From: Pleurotus djamor
Lineage: Eukaryota > Basidiomycota > Agaricomycetes > Agaricales > Pleurotaceae
Assembly: GCA_029747585.1 (NCBI GenBank)
Contig: JAPEVF010000033.1
Location: forward strand, 95-64,094
Reading direction: 5' to 3'
Length of the DNA stretch: 64,000 nt
A program made the translations under genes and the position numbers. Position 1 is the first letter of the stretch. The number at the start of each line of letters is the position of its first letter. Positions 45,601-54,517 of the stretch are shown here, in pieces. The notes beneath the pieces are model-generated. The model made no database searches. It was not told the origin of the DNA and saw only the letters and a list, made by a program, of their open reading frames with translations.

Positions 45601-46474
45601 TGCTTGTGTGCGCTGCTTCGGACGGACTGGGTGGTTGGCTGGGCGGGATGTTGGAGAGCACCGTGGCGACGTCGCTAGCAAGTCGTGTTGTGAACGCGGA
45701 TTGTGGACGGATGGGTGGGGTTGAACGGGAACCGCGTCTGGAATGAGAGTGGGAATGGGATCCTGTGGAGCGACTATCTCTCTGCCCCTGCCTTCGCGTC
45801 AAACTATTCGACGTGCTGGTTGTTGGACTGGATAACGCGTCGTCTTGGTCTTGGTCGTGATATTGGTCGTGATCCCAATCGGAGCCGGAGCGAGAACCAC
45901 TCCCACCCTCCCTCTCTTGCACGCCAAACTCGGATAACCCCAACCCTCTCCGTAGTGTCACTGCGTGATACCCCGAGTCTGGCGATGATGAAGGCGAAGG
46001 CGAGCCTTGGACGAGCTGCTCGATACGTCTGGATGATAACCGGACACTTGAGTGGGGTGAACCCGCTGGTGAACCGTGTGTTCTCCTGCTTAGACGGCGT
46101 CGTTGGATGGATCGCCTTCTAGGCGTTAGGGCGTGATAACTGGATGTTGAGGTGGAGGTGGATTGGGATAATAATGGTGGTGGTGGTGGTGAGGTTGTGG
46201 GGGGTGGTGCGGGTGCGGGGGAGGGGGGATGAAGTTGAGCTGCTAGAGCGTCTAAGTTTGGGTGGATCTTCTGTGCGACGGAAGATAGGGAGGAGGAGGC
46301 GAGTGGTTGGGAAGATGGATTCGTGTCGTGTGCATGGGGTGTCTCTCGTGGTACTACTGTCGTTGGATTTGTCGTTGGGGTTGTGGGTTCTGGATTGGAT
46401 CCATGTCGTGTCCGTTCTGAATGTGAATGTTTATTGCGGTGTGGGTGTCGTAGGCGGGAAATGAAGGCGTCCAT
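42686..46474 (-). CDS. Very large Ser-rich protein with two C-terminal TM helices
   Basis: One gene rebuilt from several open frames, about 1,100 residues. The first exon (46474 to ~44490) begins MDAFISRLRHPHRNKHSHSE and is low-complexity Ser/Arg/His-rich, with a short ordered helix WEADVAREMLKYLDKGMGSS. A ~186-nt intron joins GYGLHNE to PYRVREAYPNKLSYTHSGEA, then YPQSRIDYPRADAYAP and RRDEKRKAKEVEETTDA. A GTGAGT intron joins ATFATEPRG to TELTIPSPAHRASANS once two Ns are removed. The C-terminus has WSLRFPTPGEPGSGSPVHAW followed by MFFIGFVFFPLWWVASF (TM1) and, after an intron, IMSVISFITYIPFIILVAIF (TM2). It is presumably a membrane-anchored cytosolic scaffold; I do not recognise the family. Confidence 0.65.
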
Positions 46475-47481
46475 TCAGATTCAGGCGGGCGTGAGTATAC
46501 GTATACGAGTTGATCAGTCTGCGTTTTTGGGTTCTTATGATTAGAGGGCGTGTGGTGGATCCACTGGGAGGAGCGTACTTACAGTTTACAGTTTACAGTT
46601 TGAATTCCAGTAAAGGCGTGACATGTCGCGGGAGGGAAAGAGGGCGGGTGGACTGGGATTTGGCCTTTGAAAGGTAGAATGGAGGAGAGGGAAACCCGCC
46701 TTTTCCTGGTCTGGGAGGGAGAGGACGCTAGGACGAGAGAAGCCAGAGTCTAGTGAAGTATCGCTTAAAGCCCCTGTGGCGGAGAGACGTCCTATTTTGA
46801 TCAAAGCACGTCGACACGTGGTTACCATCTCTGGCAGTGCCACCATCAAGAGGTTTTTTGACAGATTTGGTCAACTGAGAAGTATCGTAGGCGTCGTCGT
46901 CAGGGTCGTGTGCGAGCATTCTTTGTCTTTGGGGGTGGTTGGGTCTTTTGTCGTTGCCGGCGACGAGAATCATAATGTATCTTTGTGAAGGGACGGGCTT
47001 GAACTTGATAAGATAAGTACGACCTTGAAGTGGAAAGCACAACGTACTCGACGAAGTATAAGCCTCACCAAGCCTTGTCCATTGATGCTTTGTCCACTAG
47101 CACGACCTCATTATGCTCGTTTTTCTTCTCGAGCTCGCCTTCGTTGTCGTCGTGCTAGTAACTGGTCCTTCGTTGACAAGCACCGACCGTCATCATACTT
47201 CTTAAAGCCCTTAAGCTTGAGCCGTAGCTCTCCTATGGAAGCTTGAATGCGACAAGCTTTGAGATTTGAAGGCTCAAGATTGAGAACAAGCAGAGTACTG
47301 AGCTCATGTAGACTCAATTAGCTTACAATCGGGGACTGGTAGTCGCCAGGAAAGGGAAAAGCGTCTTAGATGTATTGCATCTCGGAATTGGATTCGCAAC
47401 AAGCACTCAAACGATAGAAATTTGTAGTAGAGCTTACTCTACAAAGGTACGATCCGATTGTTAGTAATTACAAAGGATCAA
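46475..47481. other. Intergenic region with hairpin and motif
   Basis: About 1 kb with no supported gene. It contains a CAGTTTA triple repeat at 46581-46600. The AGCCCCTGTGGC motif lies at 46769-46780. An 11-bp inverted repeat with 42-nt loop has arms ACTAGCACGAC at 47096-47106 and GTCGTGCTAGT at 47149-47159. Confidence 0.5.
46769..46780. promoter_or_regulatory. AGCCCCTGTGGC motif, instance 1
   Basis: The same 12-mer (one mismatch in instance 2) occurs at 48831-48842 and 50346-50357. Each lies upstream of a minus-strand start: 46474, 48679 and 50228, at 295, 152 and 118 bp respectively. It is a candidate cis element or duplicated-promoter relic. Confidence 0.35.
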
Positions 47482-48679
47482 TCAATCTTGAGTCGAGATG
47501 TCCTTGCCGTCATGTCTTAGAACTTTGAAAAACGGGTTGTCTGCGCTAGGCGCGTCGTGTGAATGAGAGACCTGAATCAAAAAAGCATGAATGAACGTGT
47601 GTATAACATACTACATAGGTAGAATTTGGAAAGGCGGGATTTTTGGGGGGCGTACCCAATATGCAAGCGCGTCGGCCAGGAATTGCGCTTCTGTCTCCAA
47701 GATTTTGCCGTGCGTGAGGGTCCATGTGGTTGATTGGCAGTAGGAGTGTGGGCCGCTGCGGTTGATGTTGACTTGGAGGAGGAGGAAGATGAAGTGCTGC
47801 CCGTCTGTGACCGTTCCGCGGATGGTGGATTTTCTGCGTAAGGTATGATTATTAAATGTTAGTTCAACGACGATGAAAAGTAAAAGAAAAGGAAAAAAGN
47901 AAAAAAAAGCAGACTAACCCAGCTTGAACGGCTAGATAGAGCATTTTGCGGAGGGAGGGTATGATTTCGAGGTCTGGGTCATCGATGTCTGTGTTCACGT
48001 TCCCGGCTTGTCTGATGTAGGACGTGGATACCGTAGAATCTGGTAAAGCAGTCGCAATGCCTCGGGTTAGAGGAACTATCCGATCATCGAATCAGTTTAT
48101 TCGTTAAATATTTATTAGGTGCGTCGAGGTGTGTCGAGCGGTTGGGGCGGGAGGCGGGTGAAGAACGCGTGGAATACCTACAGAGGTCGTGTGGTTCAGC
48201 AACCCAAACTTTCCAATCGTTGCCTAACCCCGTGTCGTCGTCCCGCTCCACGACTTCGGCGCAGTCGAACCCTAGTTTGCGCCCATCGTCGAGGAGAAGG
48301 CCGATGTGGAGAAGCATTGAGGAGGTCCATAGTGAGGAGGTTTTGTTCTGAAGGGCAAAGTTAGCCATTATTGAGTATGTATGTGTATGTAGAGGTAAAT
48401 GGAAAGGGTGTGAGGGGGATGGGGAGGGGAGGGGAGAAGGGAAAGACTTACAGTGAGTCGACTTGATTGGTATAGGTTGACGAGGAGGTTATACAGCGCT
48501 TTATGCTCCTCGATGTGAGAGACTGCATGGTATTCTTCGTCGCTTACTCGGTCGATAGCGCCAATTTCGCGGAACGAAAGTTTGTAGGTGCCAGCTTCGG
48601 TGAGGTATTCGTTGATAATAGGAGCGTCTCCGTCTTCTTCTGACTCGGAGACTTGACTGGGCCTATGAGTGATGCGCAT
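47482..48679 (-). CDS. Unknown protein, tandem paralogue A
   Basis: Start at 48679 (MRITHRPSQVSESEEDGDAP). Exons give TEAGTYKLSFREIGAIDRVS, SHIEEHKALYNLLVNLYQSS, then SSLWTSSMLLHIGLLLDDGR, KLGFDCAEVVERDDD and NDWKVWVAEPHDLC. Next come SYIRQAGNVNTDIDDPDLEI, RKMLYLAVQAG, STIRGTVTDGQHFIFLLLQV and KILETEAQFLADALAYW, with the terminal exon VSHSHDAPSADNPFFKVL. It has five or so exons and no signal peptide or TM. I do not recognise the domain. Each exon has a direct counterpart in the copy 459 bp upstream, so this is a tandem duplication with clear divergence. Confidence 0.65.
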
Positions 48680-49137
48680 CGCAGTGGTCGATGATTAATT
48701 GTTAACGCTGAACGTTGAACGTTGAGCTATTAGACGTCTAGACGTTGTGTGGGGGAGTGAGGGATTGGGGGAGTCNGACGAGGGGTGGGTGGAGGAGCTG
48801 TTCTGAGACTCGGAGGGGGACAACGCTGGAAGCTCCTGTGGCGCTCCTAAATCCCTATTTAGAACGCTGACATCCCCGATCCAGCTAGAATCTCTCTGTT
48901 TTTCGTGTTTTTACTCCAAATTATGGACTTCATAAGTGCGACCTTAAACTCCTCGAAACACAGGCTTGTCGGAAGCCCGAGCCTGCAGCTCAAGCTCAAG
49001 TTCAAGCCCAAGACTGGCTGAATCCTCCTCCTTACGACTTCGGTGTCAGATCGCTCGTTTCCTTATCTTCCTTGCTTTCCCTTCTACCGACAATCCCATT
49101 GATCTACTCCCTGCTCAACATTACAAATGATAAATAT
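48680..49137. other. Spacer between tandem paralogues
   Basis: Contains a TTGAACG repeat (48707-48726), the AGCTCCTGTGGC variant (48831-48842) and one N. A stretch with several CAAGCTCAAG/CAAGCCCAAG units lies at 48990-49015. No gene is seen. Confidence 0.45.
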
Positions 49138-50228
49138 TCAATCCTGAGCCGAGCGTCTCTCGTCTTCAAGTTTCAGAACTTTGAAAAACGGGTTCTCTGC
49201 ACTGGGCGCGTCGTGTGAATGAGAAACCTATTCCAATGAATTTCCCATATCAGTTTATTTGAAAATCATGCGATAATAATGATAGCAAAACGATGAAAGG
49301 ACGTACCCAGTATGCCAGCGCGTCGGAGAGGAATTGCATTTCGGTTTCCAAGATTTCGCGATCCGCGAGTGTCCATCTGTGCGATCGGCAGAAGGAGTGT
49401 GGGCCGCTGGGGTTGGGGTTGACTTCGAGGAGGAGGAAGATGAAGTGTTGGCCGTCTGTGACTGTTCCGCGGATGGTGGATTGCCTATGTGGAACAATGT
49501 GTAGAGCGTAAGCATAAGCATTTAGTACTTTAGTGCTTATGCAAGAATGCTTCTGCGGACTAACCCAGCTTGAACGGCGAGATAGAGCATTTTGCGGAGG
49601 GCAGGTTTGATCTCGAGTTTTGTGTCACCGACGTCTGTATTGACATGTCCAGCTTGTCTGATGTACGACGTCGATATCGTAGGGTCTGATAGAGTGATCT
49701 CAAGGCCTCGGGTTAGATCGACTGTTCCAAACATTGGATCAGCTGAAAGACTTGATTGTGACATGCTTACAGAGATCGTCTGGTTCAGCAACCCAGACTT
49801 GCCAATCGTTTCCGAACCTGTCGTCTCGCTCTACAACTTCAGCAGAGTCAAACCCCAATTTACGCCCGTCGTCGAGGAGGCGGCCGATGTGGAGGAGCAT
49901 AGGGGCTGTCCACAATGAGGAGGTCTTGTTCTGGAGGGCGTTAATTTAGCCATGATTGAGCATGGGAGGGAAAGGTGAGACTTACAGTGAGTAGACTTGA
50001 CTGGTGGAGGTTAACGAGGAGGTCATACAGCGCTTTGTGCTCCTCGATGTGAGACGTTGCATGGTATTCCTCGTCGTTTACTCGAACGATAGCACCAGTT
50101 TCGCGGAATGAGAGTTGGTAGGTACCAGCTTCGGTGACGAACTCAGTCTCGTTGAGGATAGGAGTGTCTTCGTATTCTTCTTCCTCTTCTGACTCGGAGA
50201 CTTGAGTGGGCTTGCGAGTGATGCGCAT
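49138..50228 (-). CDS. Unknown protein, tandem paralogue B
   Basis: Start at 50228 (MRITRKPTQVSESEEEEEYE). Same exon order as paralogue A: TEAGTYQLSFRETGAIVRVN, SHIEEHKALYDLLVNLHQSS, SSLWTAPMLLHIGRLLDDGR, SAEVVERDDRFGNDWQVWVA. Then come SADPMFGTVDLTRGLEITLS, SYIRQAGHVNTDVGDTKLEI, STIRGTVTDGQHFIFLLLEV and REILETEMQFLSDALAYW, with the last exon VSHSHDAPSAENPFFKVLKL. Both copies are full-length by comparison, with an acidic Ser/Glu N-terminal patch. Function unknown. Confidence 0.65.
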
Positions 50229-50883
50229 CGTGGTTGATGATGAGGATTAATGCCTAGATGTTAGCCGTTTATGAGTGTGAGTGGTAGCCGTTCTGGTTCA
50301 TGGAAAGGAGACTCGGAGAGGCGACAGCTAAGGGTTTGTCCTTGAAGCCCCTGTGGCAGTCCCATCCAGCCATGTATTGATTCAACTGTCGTTGGGTTCA
50401 TCTTGCTTTCAACCCTCTCCTCCTGAAGGTAACCACATTGATTTCAACAGAGCGCGGCTCCGAAACCGCGAAGCTTGCTGATTTGTCTTTCCTTTGGTAA
50501 AATTGTTGGCTGGACTCGATGCCGTTGCGATGCCGTCTTCAATATTCAGAGATCTCAACCAGTACCGTCACGCCATGGAGACCAAGTTAACAACATTCAA
50601 AGTAGCTGAACTCTCAAGGTCGTTTCAGTCTTCGTCTTCAGTAAGCAGTGGGTGGGTTACTCGTTAGATCTGTTATGCAATGATGAACGTAGAACGGACA
50701 TAGAAAGTCAACTCACTAGTGAGCCTCGGTCGCGGTATCAGAGTGATTTGTTCGCTTGCCTTTACCACACGTAAAAGAACTCAACCTCCGTTCAAGTGGG
50801 GTAGCGGGACGCGAGGATATTTCCCTCTTAGACGGTTCGTGTGGCCAACATAACTTAAGAGGAAACGAATAAAAACACCGTCA
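50229..50883. other. Intergenic region upstream of paralogue B
   Basis: Carries AGCCCCTGTGGC at 50346-50357. Nothing else is recognised up to about 50780. The part after 50780 may belong to the 3' end of the next gene. Confidence 0.4.
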
Positions 50884-52478
50884 TCATGCATCAGTGTCGC
50901 AAGAGGAGAAGAAGAAGACATATATATATATATCCGAAAAACTCCCATGGAAGATGGATAGCTCTGGGGTAGTGAAAATCTCCCATGTCGGTGTTTCGCC
51001 GTGGAGTGAACCGGTAGCGGAGTCCGTTGCTTGTAGACTTCGTGCACTGAGATAAGGTGGGATGTAGCGTAGTGCTTCGAGAGTGAGGGCTGCAGACAAG
51101 ATGAATCTGACGGCCCCGAGATTGGATTGGGCGGAGAAAAGGAGGACGGACATACGAGACGGCTGCATGTCAAGTGTGTTTCGAACCCACTCTTAGCTTC
51201 GGGATCCTCTTCTGTGAGATTCTTCGGGTACCAGAATTCCACTTGTTATAAGACAAACAGAGCGAAAGTGAGCACTCATACTCTCAGACGAAAATGGAAA
51301 TTTAGGATGCGTACTTTTGTTACTGTGTAGAGTAGAAGGGGTTGGTGATGATGAGTAGGGCTTGGGACACACAGGATACTGAGTTTCTTACACTTGATAT
51401 TTGAGGTGGGCATCGATAAAAACATCTAGTCCCATGTCAAGAGTGGCTTCGACTTCGAGTCGTACAAATGGTCCGAGAGCAATGATACTGTTCTGAGATG
51501 TAAGAACAAGTGGTTAAGTTATATGAGAAGGACGACGAGACTGACGCGGGAATTTGCAGAGGAGTTACATCAACTGTCGCCACTTGCTTGCGACCACTGG
51601 TCAGGCGTCCCTATATGAAGAAAGTCAGCGTAGGTGGGAGGGAAAGGCTTGATGACGAGATATTACATAGACACTGGCGGTGACGGATGGGTGGACATCG
51701 ACATCGCCGTCAACAACTGAATGATTGGGTCAGAAATGAGAAATGGAGGGAATGAGAGATAGCATCGAGCATACTAGCGTAGACAGCCCAACTACCGATC
51801 TTTAAGGGAAGAAAGAAAGCACTGAGGACGAAAATCCGAGTGGCAAGTTGACTTGAGGGCTTACCTGTGGAGGTATCACCGAGCCGTTGGCCATGAGACC
51901 GAAACGCACGTCGGCATTCACAGTTCCTCCAGCGGAAACATCGAGTGTCGCGGTGACCCCTCCATTGCAATGGACCTTTCCCGCTTCAAGATGGTAGACA
52001 GGGGCCAACTCCTTCCCTGTGTCAATATGGATCTTCTTAATTCATTCGGGGTTGATTTCGATCGTTGTCCACTCTACATAGAGTGTTTCGAAAGAGGGTG
52101 TTCAAATTCAAATTTAAGAATGAGCATAAGCAATCGCTGGGAGCGAAGTGTGAGCGTGCCCTACGTTTGAGTTTCTTTACCACCGTGTTTGCGGCATCTG
52201 CGACGGCATTTGCAACTGCCTTTGCGGTATTCACGACTGTATGTACGGCATTGACGACCATGGTCTTGACTGATTCGAATGCGTTCTTGAGATCCAGTCG
52301 AACAAGCCATCACTGCTTCGCTTGGATACGTGCACCCGAGTCGGGGTCTGCTTGACCATGAGACGAGGAGGGCTTTAAACTTGAACTCGAACTTGAACCG
52401 GAACCGGAACTGGGTTGTCATCATTGCGGCATCTGGGGTGTTCGAACCGATGAAATCGAAATCCATGAGGGTTCCCAT
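50884..52478 (-). CDS. Beta-rich secreted-type fungal protein, possibly truncated
   Basis: A chain of minus-strand exons resembles, from memory, the Agaricomycete DUF7029/DUF7223 type of extracellular protein (assignment not verified). The pieces in order are MGTLMDFDFIGSNTPDAAMM, an Ala/Val-rich helix (TMVVNAVHTVVNTAKAVANA), GKELAPVYHLEAGKVHCNGG with TLDVSAGGTVNADVRFGLMA, IGSWAVYA, VVDGDVDVHPSVTASVYV, SIIALGPFVRLEVEATLDMG, VEFWYPKNLTEEDPEAKSGF and SNLGAVRFILSAALTLEALR. The usual long N-terminal part with a signal peptide is absent, because the lipase gene lies just upstream. The join between the helix and GKELAPV crosses an in-frame stop unless an intron is invoked. It may be a shortened gene or a decaying copy. 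Confidence 0.4.
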
Positions 52479-52588
52479 ACTTTTTTATTGATGTTTCCTA
52501 TACCACGAAAGTGATTATTATAAGTACAAACAAATTACACACGAAACGACCGGGGAATCGCGAAAGAAAATAAACGATTTATAGTCCG

Positions 52589-54517
52589 TCACAGTCCCTC
52601 GTCGTAGAGCCTCCTGGAAAGTGCGACGTAGAACCGCTCCAGATCCTCCTTGGTTTCTAGCTCGTTCTTCTTCTTCCTTGCTTTCTTCTCCTCCTGCGCG
52701 TCTGCCAAGTCCTTCATATCATTCGACGAAGAAGCACCCACGCCGCTTAAGATCGGCGAGGGAACCTGGTCAACCAGCCAGTCGAAGACAACGGAGAGTT
52801 TGTCCGTAGATGCTTTGATGATGGCGTCGTCGGCTTCGTCTTGTCGTTCACGTTCACGTTGTCGATCTCGGGGTTGTTTCGACGAGTGTTCTTGATCAGT
52901 CATGGTGCTCGCGGCAGCTTGATGGAGTTTCTCCTCTCGTTTCCACGCGCCGATGAAGCGCGTCCAATCTTTGACGCTCCATGCTTCGGAGGAGAGGCTT
53001 GTGAGGTCGAGGTCGAGACCTCTGGCGCCTCGGATTTCCCAGTCTGCAGAAACAGAATAAAATACACATCAGCAAGGGTGCTCAGTTGGCGGCAAGACAT
53101 TGACAATGAACAGAGGGAACATAAGAACAAAGTAAGAGAATGTAAAGATACAAAAAGAGCATGCGCGTCCATGAGAAAGGAATGCAAGAATGGGGATATG
53201 CACAAATGGCGCGAAGAATAAGGGGAAGGATCGACTATGTGATTGGAGGTCGTGCATATATACATGCTTTCGTGATGGATAGCGGATAGGAAAGCCTGCC
53301 TCGACTCTCGAGAGGGGTGGTTGCAGTTGGACGTGCAGGCGGAACATATATGGAAGGGGAACCATACAATGAGGGACTCTGTGTATGTTCGCGCTGCCGT
53401 GGGTAGCGCGCGAGTACGCTAAAACGCTAAAACGCGCGGGCAATGGTTGGCAGGACCAAAAGAAAAGGATCACATGAGAAGGAATTTGGCTGCGCCAATA
53501 GACCGACCAAAGGAAAAGGTAGTAGAGTAGAAAGAAGAGAGGGACTCACGATCGCAGCCCTCCATGACACCGAGAAACTCGCCCCACTTTGCGCTCTGGA
53601 CGGTGACCAAGCCGTCGTTGCCCCATTCTGCGTCTGGTATATGCGGGGACGCCAGGCGACCCTTTTCCTCTACGCCGTCGCACACCATCTTTGGCAGCCA
53701 GAGGGGATGCCACACGCTCATGGAATCGAGACGACTGGCAACGCTAAAGTACTTGACGCGCGGGTCGTCTGGTGTGGAGGGGTTGAATACGTCATTGAGG
53801 TAGTGGGTAGTGAGGTTTGCGTAAGCGGGAGAGTCTACGATGGAGAGGAGGAGGGTTGTGAAGGAGGAGGGGAGGGACGCGAGGGAGAGAGCGAGTGGGA
53901 TGGGTTGTTGATTACGTAGCTTGCCGATGCCGATGTACTGTGCGCACCAGTCCATGAAGGGGCTTCCTCTGTGGGGAGTGCTGACGGTGGTGAGGGACAG
54001 GGGCGTGTAGTCGTCGGGTTTGATGTGGGAGATGAGGTGGCGGCAGTCGAGGCCACCCATGGAGTGCGCGAGGAGGTTTATGCCGCGTGCGTGTGCTTTG
54101 TGTTGGAGTTGTTTGTTGAGGATGTCTGCGCGGGATGCTATGGAGCCTGTGCCGGGGACGGAGGTGACGATGACCTCGGCGCCGATGCTGCGGCGGAGGA
54201 TGTTGAGGATGTTGTGCCAGTAGTGCACGCGGAGGCTGGGGAAGGAAGCGGGGCCGCGGACATCGAAGCCATACAGGCCGTGGCAGAGGACGAGTGGATA
54301 GCGAGGCGGTCTGACGGGGTTGTAGAGCGTCNGGGTGTTGGAGCAGCTGGTGGATCGTGTCAGCTGGTGGTGGTGGCTGTCGTTGTCGTTGTCTGCGTGG
54401 TGGCGGTGCGGGGTCGTCGTGCTGGTGCTTGAGGATAAAGTATTGCGTGGAGAGGGAGAGAGAGCCGAGGACATTGACGATGCGGCGCAGGAGGGCGGGG
54501 AAGTAGATGTGTGTCAT
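52589..54517 (-). CDS. Triacylglycerol lipase-like alpha/beta hydrolase
   Basis: Start at 54517 (MTHIYFPALLRRIVNVLGSL). Removing the single N at 54332 fuses this frame to HPTLYNPVRPPRYPLVLCHG, giving the oxyanion region LVLCHGLYGFDVRG. The nucleophile elbow is GINLLAHSMGGLDCRHLISH. SPHIPDAEWGNDGLVTVQSA supplies the acid region. The catalytic His comes from GVMEGCDHWEIRGARGLDLD, spliced across an unusually long 506-nt intron (53044-53549). The tail (DWTRFIGAWKREEKLHQAAA, then a charged Arg/Glu-rich stretch and LSVVFDWLVDQVP) ends at 52589. No classical signal peptide is seen, so it may be intracellular or mitochondrial. Ser, Asp and His are all present. Confidence 0.83.

Noticed and set aside
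45241..46464. Several plus-strand ORFs over 100 residues
   Set aside because: Antisense shadows of the large Ser-rich gene; no motif or splice support.
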